DNA of 64,000 nt from the NCBI GenBank assembly GCA_039707655.1, contig CM077666.1, positions 394,773,886 through 394,837,885 of the forward strand, read 5' to 3'. Made by a program: the position numbers and the translations under genes. The notes below the pieces were generated by a model. It did no database searches, was not told the origin of the DNA, and was given only the letters and a program-made list of their open reading frames with translations. Positions 18,701 through 30,977 of the stretch are shown one piece after another (the first letter of the stretch is position 1; every line of letters starts with the position of its first letter). Origin of the DNA: Elymus sibiricus. Its lineage: Eukaryota > Streptophyta > Magnoliopsida > Poales > Poaceae.

Positions 18701-21700
18701 GGCCTCGAGGATAAGGGAACTCCTAAGCGGCAGCGGAATGACGGGGTAGCGGAACTCCATTCCACAGGAACACTGCTGGGACACGGCCTAGAGCGCGACA
18801 TACTGCTCGACATCCACACCATGCACGGCTTCTCCTGCATCTGGCATGATAAGCTAGGTGAGTACTTTGAATGTACTCGCAAGCTCACATCAAACAAAAC
18901 AAGTGTGACAAACAATAACAAGGCATTTAACAGGTTGAATGCATGAGCATGATACTATCAACATGAAGTGTGCGTGAAACAATGCCATGGTCCCTGGGAC
19001 CAACTTACCATCTCGGGATTACCACGTAACCACCATTCACAACTTACCACCGTGATCCTTACTTGATCACAAACATTCCTTTCATAGTGATCCTCACTCG
19101 ATCACCACTTCTGCATGTGTCATCTTGCGAGTCTTAGTGTGCAAGTTTATTATATCTGTTGACCCACGGTGTGACCTACTACGAACTGTGTCCATATCCG
19201 AGGCCGCGGCTATCGATAGATTATACACTCTGTAGAGGTTAGTACACTGTACCCACACCACGGAACTCATGGTGTGGACCAACGACATTCCGACAAAACC
19301 AATCTATTGCATGACACTCTCCCGGCCACTCCGACAAACTCCCCTTTGGGCTATGTCCTGGGTGACCCCGGTGCCAACATGTGACACCCGCCACCTTTGT
19401 GGCTGCCACCGTCGTGGCCAAACATCAACATTGTCCCAAACGGGGACCTCAGTACCATCAAAACTCGGGTCTTCAAGGTTATGACTGCCTACCGGGCCAG
19501 GGTAGCGCCAGAACACAACCTTCCCTCATAGGAGGCACCGGCAAGAGGCATGACAATAGACCGCATTAAGGCCTCCCCATCCAGGCAAGTGTGGTTGCAC
19601 TGGTGAGCTCAATTCAGCGGCACCATGACTCGATCAATAGCATGTTCAAGTTGGATTATTATCAAGTTTAACTTGAAGGAAAATGAGTTGAGCCATAGTG
19701 TATGAATGTATGCACGGGTCACGATGAATGCATCATACTACCATATGTGCATATGACATGATTTCTACTGCCTACATTAGCAAGTAAGCATGTAACCTAC
19801 TGCATAATATCAAAATGATAGAACAAAGTCTAAGCAATAAAGGTTATATAGCAAGTTATTTTAAATAGTGATTATATGATGAATTTAATTCAATTAAACC
19901 AAAGTCATTGCAATGCCATCCTTGCATATGAATGTTGTGGCTTGCCTTGGTTCAGAGAAGTGTCACAATACTCCTGGCCTTCTCCAACACTACTAGGCTC
20001 TTCTGAAATTAAATTAAATGCAAAAATAAAATGTCACATAACACTGTTTATAGCACCAGAAATTCTCAACAGCAAGAAAAATTCTGAAACTTGGCATACA
20101 GAAACTTTGGAATTTTACAAACCAGCAGCAAAAAGAATCATCTCATTTGGACTTATGGATAAAAAGTTATTACTGGTCAAAGTTGGATTAGATCTGGTCA
20201 AAATTTGAATTTAAAAGAAAATCCAAAGGCGGCCACGTCGAAGACGTATTCAGAGAATACACCTCGCTTTATACCGCTTCGGGCGGGCGAGGGAGAGAAT
20301 GACAGGTTGGACCCCTTCTATTTTAAACGAGAGAGAGAGAGAGAGAGAGAGAAAACAGTGCCTGGTGGCTCTGTCGCCGGCGTTTCTCCGATGAGGGGAC
20401 CTCGGCGATCGCCGGAGAAGAGGGGAATGGGACTAGCTCGACGAGACGGTCACGCACGTACCCGAAGCTCGAGCTGAGGTGGTCGGATGGCGTCACGGCG
20501 ATCCTCTCCAGAGACAGCGGCGGCGGAGCTGATCGGGATCGACGTTTCCGGTGACAATCTGGCGAGCTCTTGGTACCGTCGTGCTCAAGAGGTTGCTACG
20601 GTCTCAGGGGTGGCAGTGGTTGGAGCTGGGGTGGACTAGAATGAGTGCTCAGAGGAGAGGGATCCGTGGCTGTCGCCGGCAAGGTTTGAAGGCCAGAGGC
20701 CTTCCCGGCGTTGCCACCAGCTACTAGGGCTCGATTTGAGAGTGGAGAGGTGGTTTGGGATGGCTAGAACGATCAGGGAGGGCTCTATTTATAGGAGGAG
20801 GCGAGGCAGCGCTCGGGCTCCGCCGGAGTTGAGCGGCAGGGTGAACTGGGGGCGGTGAGGACTCGGGTGAGCTCGGGGACGACGTAGGCGAGGCCAAGCA
20901 TAGTGCATGCATGCGGGCTCGAGCGCAGGCGCACTAAGAGGAACAGGGTCGCATGTGCAAGCCACTGTACCGCAAGCTAGCGCCGTGGCCGCTTCCGGCG
21001 TGCCTCCTACCGGCGTCGGGAAGGGTCAGAGAGGGGCTATGTGGAAGAATGGGAGTGCTCTGAGAGGACTAGACATGCTGTGGTGGCGCGAGGGGAGAGG
21101 TTGGACGACAGCCGATCGAACCCGACGGGCCGAGCACACAAAGCGCGTGCATTGCACCATGCCCGCACGCGGTCACCGCTTGCATTGGCATGCAGGTGAC
21201 TTTTGGCGCTGCCACACCATGTCCTAGGTGTTGTCCCTTCAACGCTTTGCCAAGGAATGCGCTGGGCTTGCCAAATGGTGCATTGGAGGTGACTGGAGCT
21301 AGAGATAAAGTTTCTGGACAGAAACTTGCTCCAAGCACTGGGGACAAATGTCTAGGAATCTAAGGCAGAGATTAGGTGTTTAAGCATCACCTAGGAGGGT
21401 AGCCAAGTGGTGAAAATTTCAGCTTAAAAGGATCAAGGAAAAATATACTTGCTTCACAAAGTGCTCTTTCTGACCAGAAGCAAAAACATTTTCCCTGGCT
21501 GAAATTTTCCAAATGACCATGGGATATTTTTGCATAGGAAGGTGAGGCATGACCCAAAGAATATTTGGGAATTTGCTTGGAATTTTCTGGGCAATAAAAA
21601 TAGGGGTTGCTTCATAGCTATATGAGCAAATGGGCATTTTCAGGGAGAAAATGAATATAATGTCATTAAATAAAAATATCCAATGGCATTATTTTGAGAG

Positions 21701-21863
21701 GGATGAGGTCTAGGGAGGGTTTATGGATGAAAAAACCCGCTTGGAGGAAAATCAAAAATAAATCCAAGTGGTAAGTCCAAAAGAGTTGACAGAAAACCCT
21801 CAAATGCAAATAAAAATTCAATAAATCCAAATAAAAGAAAAAGGCAAAAATCCAGGGTGTTAC
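18701..21863 (-). mobile_element. Tekay-F 3' LTR, second segment
   Basis: Continues the LTR interrupted at 7784 and matches 27787-30972. It contains a (GA)n run at 20330-20352 and, on the minus strand, a TATA box TATAAATAG at 20785-20793. It ends GGGTGTTACA at 21863, next to the polypurine tract. No genes. Confidence 0.9.
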
Positions 21864-23212
21864 AAACCTCCCCCCCTTAGGATGAATCTCGTCCTCGATA
21901 TTCGGTTGCTCAGGAAACAAATATGGGTATGCAGTCCTTAAGAAATCCGCCCTTTCCCAGGTGGCCTCGTCCTCAGTGTGGTGTTCCCATTGGACCTTGT
22001 AAAACTTTATAGTTTTGCTGCGGGTGACTCTATCCATTTCTTCCAAGATTCTCAAGGGTTTCTCCTCGTAGGTTAAATCCTTGGCAAGCTCTAGTTCTGC
22101 CATATCTGTCCGTTTTGCGGGTGGTGCGATGCATTTTCGTAGCTGAGACACGTGGAACACATCATGCACATCGGATAGCTCGTGAGGCAATTCTAACTGG
22201 TAAGCCACTTTGCCGACTCGGGTCATAACTGGAAACAGACCGATGTATCTTGGTGCAAGTTTTCCCCGAGTATGAAACATTTTAACTCCTTTCATAGGGG
22301 TAACTCAGAGATATGCATGTTCACCTGGTTCGAAGCTGATCTACCTATGCTTTGAGTCATAGTAACTCTTCTGACGAGATTTTGCTACTTGCAGTCTGTC
22401 TCAAATTTCCTTGACTTGCTTTTCTGCTTCCATCATCAAATCAGTCCCGAAGATTCGGCTGTCTCCTGTCTGAGACCAGTTCAGCGGGGTACGACACTTA
22501 CGTCTATATAGGGCCTCAAAAGGTGACATCTTGAGGCTAGTCTGATAGCTGTTATTGTAAGAGAACTCAGCGTACGGCAGGCTGTCTTCCCATTTGGGTC
22601 CATGTGCAAGAGCGCATGCCCGAAACATGTCCTCCAGGATTTGATTTACCCGTTCTATCTGTCCATCTGTCTGCGGGTGATAAGCGGTGCTATGCTTTAA
22701 AGCGGTTCCCAAGGCTTGGTGTAGACGTAGCCAGAATGCCGAGGTAAACAAAGATCCCCGGTCTGAAGTGATCGTCTTGGGTACCCCATGCAGACTAACA
22801 ATCCTAGATACGTAGAGTTGAGCAAGTTGGTCTGCACGTAGGTGGTCTTGATTGGAATAAAGTGGGCCACCTTGGTGAGCATGTCGACCACGACCCATAT
22901 GGCATTGTTACCTCCTGGTGTCCTTGGTAATCCCACGATAAAGTCCATGCAGATATCATCCCATTTCCATTGTGGAATGGGTAAGGGCTGAAGTAGACCG
23001 GCTGGTTTCTGGTGTTCAGCCTTCACCTTGTTGCATATATCACAGCAGGCGACGTAATAGGCGATATCTTTCTTCATAGCTTCCCACCAGAATGTTTGTT
23101 TCAAGTCTTGATACATTTTAGTGCCCCCAGGGTGAATGGAGTACGCAGACTCGTGAGCTTCCTTCAAAATCTTCTGCTTTAAGTCCCCGAGGTCCGGTAC
23201 ACAGACTCGATC
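21666..23212 (-). pseudogene. Tekay-F integrase and chromodomain
   Basis: The zinc-binding N-terminus is at about 23030-23120 (HPGGTKMYQDLKQTFWW, then YYVACCDICNKVK; the H and C residues of HHCC are recognisable). The catalytic core has WDDICMDFIVGLPRT (first Asp), TITSDRGSLFTS (second Asp) and HPQTDGQIERVNQ (Glu). A frameshift at about 22800-22860 separates the first Asp from the rest, and another lies at about 22300-22400. The C-terminal chromodomain (VTRSKTIKFYKVQWEHHTED, then ATWERADFLRTAYPYLF) is at about 21930-22040. No stop occurs before the LTR: the frame continues through the polypurine tract and ends inside the LTR at 21666, adding about 65 hydrophobic residues. Chromodomains direct integration to heterochromatin in this lineage. 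Confidence 0.85.
21864..21880 (-). promoter_or_regulatory. Polypurine tract of Tekay-F
   Basis: The minus strand reads CTAAGGGGGGGAGGTT immediately before the 3' LTR. The pol reading frame runs through this tract (encoding PKGGRF). Confidence 0.8.
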
Positions 23213-23953
23213 TCAAAATCGGAGTGTACCTTTGTCATCAATGTTGAAATCTGGCGTCTTCCCTTCTCGTACTTGGGTCATTACCCTGAGCAACATTGGG
23301 TCACCAGGTTGAGCCTTTCGAATTTCGTCTTCCAGGGTAGGGGTTACTTCCAAGGTAACTGAGCAGATTGCATCACACAAGATCATATTGAGCTGATCTA
23401 TTTCTTCTTGAAGTGCTGGGTGCAGATGCTCGATTAATGCGTTTGCGGCAGCTGGTTTGCGACTGAGGGCATCGGCGACCACATTTGCTTTTCCTGGGTG
23501 GTAGTTGATACCCAGGTCATAGTCTTTGACCAACTCAAGCCATCTTCTTTGTCAGAGATTCAAGTCTGGTTGCGTGAATATATACTTGAGACTTTTGTGG
23601 TCGGTGTAGATTTGGCATCGCTTTCCGATGATGTAATGCCTCCAAATCTTTAAGGCATGAACCACAGCTGCCATTTCTAAGTCATGGGTAGGATAATTCT
23701 TCTCATGGGGTCGGAGTTGTCTTGATGCATAGGCCACGACCTTTCCATCTTGCATAAGTACACACCCAATGCCACACCTGGATGCGTCGCAATAGATGTC
23801 GAAGCTCCGGTAGATATCTGGTAGAGTCAATACTGGAGCGGTAGTCAACCGGGTCTTGAGCTCATTGAAACTGTTCTCACATGCTTCCGTCCATATGAAC
23901 TTCTGATTCTTCTTGAGTAGTTCAGTCATGGGCTTGGCAATATTTGAGAAGCC
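23213..23953 (-). pseudogene. Tekay-F RNase H
   Basis: Typical RNase H words are [17 protein letters not shown] (catalytic Asp), [19 protein letters not shown] (catalytic Glu) and [14 protein letters not shown] (Asp). In-frame stops follow RRFI at about 23954 and QPDLNL at about 23550, and one follows GTLRF near 23212. The downstream connection ([18 protein letters not shown]) is well conserved. Confidence 0.85.
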
Positions 23954-25434
23954 TTAAATGAAGCGACGGTAATAACCAGCTAGACCCAAGAAACTTCTGA
24001 TTTCTGTTACTGAGACAGGTGTCTTCCACTTCAGGACTTCCGTGACTTTGCTTTGATCCACTGCCACTCCTTGAGCAGAAAGGGTATGCCCAAGGAATCC
24101 CACTTCCTTAAGCCAAAATTCGCATTTGCTGATCTTGGCATAGAGTTGATGAGCGCGTAATCGCTCCAACACGGCTCGGAGATGCTGCTTGTGCTCTTCT
24201 TCACTTTTGGAATATATGAGGATGTCATCAATGAACACCACCACAAACTTGTCCAAGAAGTCCATGAACACCTTGTTCATCATGTGCATGAAGAATGTAG
24301 GGGCATTGGTCAGTCCAAATGACATGACCGTATACTCGTACATCCCATATCTTGTAGTAAATGCGGTCTTGGGGATATCTTCTTTTCTGATTTTTAGCGG
24401 GTGATACCCGGTGCGTAAGTCAATCTTTGAGAACACTTGAGCTCCACTGAGTTGATCGAACAAATCATCGATCCTAGGCAGCGGGTATTTATTTTTGATG
24501 GTGACATCATTGAGAGCACGGTAGTCAACACACATCCGGAGCTGCCATCTTTCTTTCCCACAAATATTGCAGGTGCACCCCAAGGAGATGAACTGGGGCG
24601 AATATATCCTTTTTGGAGCATCTCATCTATTTGTTTCTTCAACTCCACTAGTTCGGATGAAGGCATCCGGTAATATTTCTTGTAAATTGGTGATGTCCCG
24701 GGCACAAGCTCGATTGAAAATTCAAGCTCCCGATCAGGTGGCATGCCTGGCAATTCGTCTGGAAACACATCTAGAAATTCACAGACCACTGGGACTAGAT
24801 TCATTTCGGTAGCAATTGCTGCATATATCATCCCCTTTTTAGGTATGGCTCGACCGGCATAGAATCGAGCGGACTGGCCCGAGGGATTTATTAGCGTGAC
24901 TTCTCTTGTTGCGCAGTTGATGCAAACCTGGTGTCTTGTCAACCAATCCATCCTCAAGATAATATCCAATGTGGGGGACTCAATGGACACTAGGGATGCG
25001 GGGAAGATGACTCCATTGATTGATATCTTCAGTCCTCGGCATACAATATTTGTCCTGAGCCTGGATCCGGGGGATTGTACCACCATAACTTTGTCCAAAA
25101 GAGTATAGGAAAGGCGATGTTGGGCAACAAAACTCCGCGAAATAAAAGAATGGGAAGCCACGGAATCGAATAAAATTGTTGCAGGTATGTCATTAATAGG
25201 AAACATACCAATGACCACATCGGAAACTTCTGAGACTTCTTCGGCAGATATGTGATGGACTTGCCCTTGAATATACCTCCGTTTAGGGAATTGTCCCACA
25301 TAGTTGACTTGAGGCTTCAGGTTGGCTGTTGTCTTGCCGTTCTTGGGGCACTGCCTAGCGTAATGCCCAGTTTGTCCACATGTGTAACATGCATTGTTAC
25401 GCTGATAGTCTTCCTTGTTTGGCTTGGCGACCAC
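23954..25434 (-). pseudogene. Tekay-F zinc knuckle, protease and reverse transcriptase
   Basis: The segment begins with a CCHC zinc knuckle (CYTCGQTGHYARQC, about 25340-25380). The protease active-site word reads FDSVASHSF where DSGA is expected, so the conserved Gly is replaced by Val. Reverse transcriptase follows: [34 protein letters not shown], then a frameshift near 24545, [25 protein letters not shown], and the catalytic [14 protein letters not shown] at about 24200-24245. Retropepsin and RT would be made as one Gag-Pol precursor. The frameshift and the Val substitution make it non-functional. Confidence 0.85.
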
Positions 25435-25506
25435 AGTCTTGGTTTGGCTTTCATTCTTGATGTTCCCCTGCTGCCAGGTTGGCTTGAACTCAAACTGAGG
25501 TTGCTG

Positions 25507-26345
25507 TCAAGTACGGACTTTCTGAAAGACTTGCCCTTCCTTCTTGGGTTCAAACTTGCGTTTGCAGTCATCATTGGCAGTCTTATGATCATTAATCAGT
25601 TTGTGTTCCCTTTCGGCAATGAGCGCCTTGTTCACCAAAGTTTGAAAATCGGGGAAATCCAGCATGCTAAGCGCACATCGGAGGGTAAGGTTGAGTCCTC
25701 CAAGGAACCGATCTATCTTCCGTTCTTCAGTGGCCACATCATGAGTGGAGTAACGGGCCAAATGATTGAACTTGTTTAAATATTCACTTACAGTCGAGGT
25801 CCCTTGGGTAAGGGTGAGAAATTCCCACTGCTTGACCTTCATGATGCCGGCAGGGATATGGTACTTGTAGAATTTATCTTTGAATTTATCCCAAGTAATC
25901 TCATCTTTAGCAGGACACATAACTTTGGTATTGTCCCACCATATAGTAGCTGGTCCTTCTAGATAATGAGTGGGAATGGTACCTTGTCAGCATCTTCAGT
26001 GCGAGCAATTTCCAGCTTCTTCTCAATAGTCCTCAACCAATCATCGGCTTCCATCGGGTCCACTGCTTGACTGAAACATGGCGGTTTGGTCCTCTGAAAG
26101 TCTGACAGCTTGGAGTGATTACCATTGTGATTATTCTGCCCAACCACAGTCTGCATGCTCCTCAGGAATTCCATCAGGTCTTGGTTCCTTTTCTCTTCAA
26201 ACATCTGCATAATCTGCTCTATTGTGGGTGCTTGAGGTGAAGGAGGTGGTGGCTGATAGGGTTCCGGAGAATGTCCTGCTTGCCTGGCGGATTGACGAAC
26301 TGGAGTATCGTCGCCACCATGACAGTTACTGCCACACCTTGTCAT
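25507..26345 (-). pseudogene. Tekay-F gag
   Basis: The ATG at 26345 opens MTRCGSNCHGGDDTPVRQ. A coiled region (TIEQIMQMFEEKRNQDLMEF) leads into the gag core: DPMEADDWLRTIEKKLEIAR, then after a frameshift near 25970 ITWDKFKDKFYKYHIPAGIM, FLTLTQGTSTVSEYLNKFNH and KIDRFLGGLNLTLRCALSML. This is the retrotransposon gag (capsid) domain. A stop at 25507-25509 separates it from the zinc knuckle that follows. The gap to the upstream orf0-like gene (26346-26572) shows nothing more. Confidence 0.85.
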
Positions 26346-26572
26346 CCTATATATGTTTCCCAATACGACACATCGAGATGAGCAACATCCATTGGGGAAG
26401 AACAAGAAAAATAGGGAGGTGAAGCAACAAACCCGAAAGAGAAATCGAGAAAAGCCAAAGCGAATAACAGAAAGCAACATAATTATACAATACAGCATCC
26501 AGCATACATAGCAGGGCAACAGCATGGATAGTACTACTACATGCATGCAACCAAACACCACATCATCCTCGT

Positions 26573-27406
26573 CTACATGCGATGACCGAGATCGCACTGG
26601 CACACTGATGGTCCTGCTGGTGTCTCCTCGGTGTCGGACTCTGAACCGGGACTGATAACGGATACATCCGGAGCAAAGGAAACACGACGACGCTGACGGG
26701 AAGGCTCTCCCACAGGGTCTGGAGCAGGGTGACTCTGCAGCATTGGAGCAGCTGGGGTAGCGAGAAGCATAGCCCACTGGGCTGGGGACTCACGAGGAGT
26801 CACTACCGAAGTGCCTGAGTTACTCTAAGAAGGCGTGGGGGTCACTGGGGTGGGTGGAGGTAAAGTAACTGGAGGAACAAGTGATGTGTGGATAAGCAGA
26901 GGTGGAGCGAAGGTAGATCGAGCGGCGGCTAGCTCGCCTCAAACGCGGGTCAGCTCCTGGGCTAGGCTGGCGATCAGAAAGTATCTCGCCGTTATGTAGC
27001 GAGACAGGTGACTGGCTGACTGGTCACTCTCCGGGTCAATGTAAGGGAAGCGGATCTGTCCTGACTCATACAGGGACGGATAGAAGTAGAAACATGGGTG
27101 AGTCTGCATCTCAATCTCATTATAGTGCAAGTCCGTGAGAGCCTCAAATGCTGCAAACTGAACCGCCTGGTCGGGTGTAGAAGCAGTCCTGCCCTTAGTG
27201 GAGCGAGTGTAAGTGCCCACCACGGTACTGTTGTGCATGACGACCTCCGCGTGATACTCATAAACCCCATCAGCAAGCTGCTACCGGTACACCTGGTACA
27301 CGGGGTCATCACCGTTGGGGTAGAGTCAGCGCCACACATTGCTAAGCAGATGCGGAAAGGTGGAAGGTGCCGGCTCAGGCTGGTACGGATAAGGGACTGG
27401 TGCCAT
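26573..27406 (-). pseudogene. Tekay-F orf0-like accessory gene, 278 codons with internal stops
   Basis: The ATG at 27406 opens MAPVPYPYQPEPAPSTF, 170 bp after the 5' LTR. In one frame the sequence stays related to J ORF1: DGVYEYHAEVV, then AVQFAAFEALTDLHYNE, HPCFYFYPSLYESG, DPESDQSASHLSRYITARYF, LIASLAQELTRV, a Pro-rich part, VSFAPDVSVISPG and ESDTEETPAGPSV at the end. In-frame stops at about codons 27 and 40, after LTRV, and near codon 195 inactivate it. Because the frame is otherwise kept and aligns end to end with J ORF1 (265 aa), I read it as a former gene rather than spacer. Product function unknown. Confidence 0.65.
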
Positions 27407-27559
27407 CTACACTCACAACATTAGCTGGTCAGCATTAACAGTAAGCTATATGCATGCAATGCAACACCCAAGTGCACAATCAAGTCTCAAATCACTACTG
27501 AGACTAAGACTACCATTTTCTAATGCGTCAGCTGTCTAGGGCGTCCTACAGTCAGCGCA

Positions 27560-27571
27560 GCTCTGATACCA
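27560..27571 (-). promoter_or_regulatory. Primer binding site of Tekay-F (tRNA-iMet)
   Basis: The minus strand reads TGGTATCAGAGC, five bases from the end of the 5' LTR. Same primer as element J. Confidence 0.9.
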
Positions 27572-27576
27572 AGCGT

Positions 27577-30500
27577 TGTGGCACCCCGGCTCAGAGCAAC
27601 CGGTTTACCTTGCATTGCCAGCCCAGAGATCAAGTCTTCTAGCAATACACAACAACTTGGTACAGAAAACAACCGCTTTATTGATCTCTTAGCGGAAACA
27701 TAGGTTTACATATTACATGATGAGCGAGGCCAAGCGGCACACACGGTGCGGCTGCACTTATGTACATTATTTAGTAGACATGGCAGGGGCCTCGAGGATA
27801 AGGGAACTCCTAAGCGACAGCGGAATGACGGGGTAGCGGAACTCCATTCCGCAGGGACACTGCTGGGACACGGCATAGAGTGCGACATACTGCTCGACAT
27901 CCACACCATGCATGGCTTCTCCTGCATCTGGCATGATAAGCCAGGTGAGTACTTTGAATGTACTCGCAAGCTCACAGCAAACAAAACAAGTGCAACAAAC
28001 AATAACAAGGCATTTAACAGGTTGAATGCAAGAGCATGATACTATCAACATGAAGTGTGCGTGAAACATTGCCATGGTCCCTGGGACCAACTTACCATCT
28101 CGGGGTTACCGCGTAACCACCGTTCACAACTTACCACCGTGATCCTTACTTGATCACAAACATTCCTTTCATAGTGATCCTCACTCGATCACCACTTCTG
28201 CATTTGTCATCTTGCGAGTCTTAGTGTGCAAGTTTATTATATCTGTTGACCCACGGTGTGACCTACTATGAACTGTGTCCATATCCGAGGACGTGGCTAT
28301 CGATAGATTATACACTCTGCAGAGGTTAGTACACTATACCCACACCACGGAACTCATGGCCTCATGCTCCCATTCGGGTGGACCAATGACATTCTGACAA
28401 AACCAATCTATTGAATGACACTCTCCCGGCCACTCCGACAAACTCCCCTTTGGGCTATGTCCTGGGTGACACCGGTGCCAACATGTGACACCTGCCACCT
28501 CTGTGGCTGCCACCGTCATGGCCAAACATCAACATTGTCCCAAATGGGGACCTCGGTACCATCAAAACTCGGGTCTTCAAGGTTATGACTGCCTACCGGG
28601 CCAGGGTAGCGCCAGAGCACAACCTTCCCTCGTAGGAGGCACCGGCGAGAGGCATGACAATAGACCGCATTAAGGCCTCCCCATCCAGGCAAGTGTGGTT
28701 GCACTGGTGAGCTCGATTCGGCGGCACCATGACTCGATCAACAGCATGTTCAAGTTGGATTATTATCAAGTTTAACTTGAAAGAAAATGATTCGAGCCAT
28801 AGTGTATGAATGGATGCACGGGTCACGATGAATGCATCATACTACCATATGTGCATATGACATGATTTCTACTGCCTACATTAGCAAGTAAGCATGTAAC
28901 CTACTGCATAATATCAAAATGACAGAACAAAGTCTAAGCAATAAAGGTTATATAGCAAGTTATTTTAAATAATGATTATATGATGAATTTAATTCAATTA
29001 AACCAAAGTCATTGCAATGCCATCCTTACATATGAATGTTGTGGCTTGCCTTGGTTCAGAGAAGTGTCACAATACTCCTGGCCTTCTCCAACACTACTAG
29101 GATCTTCTGAAATTAAATTAAATGCAAAAAGAAAATGTCACATAACACTGTTTATAGCACCAAAAATTCTCAACAGCAAGAAAAATTCTGAAACTTGGCA
29201 TACAGAAACTTTGGAATTTTACAAACCAGCAGCAAAAAGAATCATCTCATTTGGACTTATGGATAAAAAGTTATTGCTGGTCAAAGTTGGATTAGATCTG
29301 GTCAAAATTTGAATTTAAAAGAAAATCCAGAGGCGGCCACGTCGAAGACGTATTCAGAGAATACGCCTCCCTTTATACCGCTTCGGGCGGGCAAGGGAGA
29401 GAATGACAGGTGGGACCCCTTCTGTTTTAAACAAGAGAGAGAGAGAGAGAGAGAGAGAAAAAACAGTGCCCGACGGCTCTGTTGCTGGCGTTTCTTTGGC
29501 GAGGGGACCTCGGCGATCGCCGGAGAAGAGGGGAATGGGACTAGCTCGACGAGACGGTCACGCACGTACCCAAAGCTCGAGTTGAGGTGGTCGGACGACG
29601 TCGCGGCGATCCTCTCCAGAGACGGCGGCGGCGGAGCTGATCGGGATCGGCATTTCTGGTGACAATCCAGCGAGCTCTTGGTACTGTCATGCTCAGGAGG
29701 TTGCTACGGTCTCAGGGGTGGCAGTGGTTGGAGCTGGGGTGGACTAGAATGAGTGCTCAGAGGAGAAGGATCCGCGGCTGTCGCCGGCGAGGTTTGAAGG
29801 CCAGAGGCCTTCCCGGCATTGCCACCAGCTACTAGGGCTCGATTTGAGAGTGGAGAGGTGGTTTGGGATGGCTAGAACGATCGGGGAGGGCTCTATTTAT
29901 AGGAGGAGGCGAGGCAGTGCTCGGGCTCCGCCGGAGTTGAGCGGCAGGGCGAACTGGGGGCGGTGAGGACTCGGGTGAGCTCGGGGACGACGTAGGCGAG
30001 GCCAAGCATAGTGCATGCACGCGGGCTTGAGCGCAGGCGCACTAAGAGGAACAGGGTCGCATGTGCAAGCCACTGTACCGCAAGCTAGCGCCGTGGCCGC
30101 TTCCGGCGTGCCTCCTACCGGCGTCGGGGAGGGTCAGAGAGGGGCTAGGTGGAAGAATGGGAGTGCTCTGAGAGGACTAGACATGCTGTGGTGGCGCGAG
30201 GGGAGAGGTTGGACGGCGGCCGATCGAACCCGACGGGCAGAGCGCACAGAGCGCGTGCATTGCACCATGCCCGCACGCGGTCACCGTGTGCATTGGCATG
30301 CAAGTGACTTTCGGCGCTGCCACACCATGTCCTAGGTGTTGTCCCTTCAACGCTTTGCCAAGGAATGCGCTGGGCTTGCAAAATGGTGCATTGGAGGTGA
30401 CTGGAGCTAGAGATAAAGTTTCTGGACAGAAACTTGCTCCAAGCACTGGGGACAAATGGCTAGGAATCTGAGGCTGAGATTAGGTGTTTAAGTATCACCT

Positions 30501-30972
30501 ATGAGGGTAGCCAAGTGGTGAAAATTTCAGCTTAAAAGGATCAACGAAAAATATACTTGCTTCACAAAGTGCTCTTTCTGACCAGAAGCAAAAACATTTT
30601 CCCTGGCTGAAATTTTCCAAATGACCATGGGATATTTTTGCATAGGAAGGTGAGGCATGACCCAAAGAATATTTGGGAATTTACTTGGAATTTTCTGGGC
30701 AATAAAAATAGGTGTTGCTTCATAGCTATATGAGCAAATGGGCATTTTCAGGCAAAAAATGAATATAATGTCATTAAATAAAAATATCCAATGGCATTAT
30801 TTTGAGAGGGACGAGGTCTAGGCAGGGTTTATGGATGAAAGAACCTGCTTGGAGAAAAATCAAAAATAAACCCAAGTGGTAAGTCCAAAAGAGTTGACGG
30901 AAAACCCTCAAATGCAAATAAAAATTCAATAAATCCAAATAAAAGAAAAAGGCAAAAATCCAGGGTGTTACA
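27577..30972 (-). mobile_element. 5' LTR of Tekay-F (3396 bp)
   Basis: Complete LTR matching the interrupted one. TATA box on the minus strand at 29893-29901 (TATAAATAG), GC-rich leader to its left, (GA)n run at 29434-29458. No genes; open frames seen here recur in the other LTR and show no domain. Confidence 0.9.
29893..29901 (-). promoter_or_regulatory. TATA box of Tekay-F LTR
   Basis: The plus strand CTATTTATA reads TATAAATAG on the minus strand in a GC-rich setting. The same box is in the 3' LTR at 20785-20793. Confidence 0.6.
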
Positions 30973-30977
30973 GCATT

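Larger units (their letters stand above)
7574..30972 (-). mobile_element. Tekay-F, chromodomain Ty3/gypsy retrotransposon
   Basis: Flanked by identical 5-bp duplications GCATT (7569-7573 and 30973-30977). LTRs read TGTAACACCCTGG...GGTGCCACA on the minus strand. The 5' LTR is 27577-30972 and the 3' LTR is 7574-21863, the latter split by element J. The interior (21864-27576) has, in minus-strand order, a tRNA-iMet primer site, an accessory orf0-like pseudogene, gag, protease, reverse transcriptase, RNase H, integrase with chromodomain, and a polypurine tract. This order and the chromodomain fit the Tekay/Del chromovirus branch. Every ORF carries stops or frameshifts, so this copy cannot move by itself. 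Confidence 0.9.

Noticed and set aside
20330..20352. (GA)n run as a possible regulatory GAGA element
   Set aside because: Simple repeat of variable length present in both Tekay-F LTRs (also 29434-29458). No independent evidence of function.
27746..29312. Frames in the Tekay-F LTR such as 28980-29312, also found at 19876-20208
   Set aside because: Duplicated only because the LTRs are duplicates; AT-rich, no domain.
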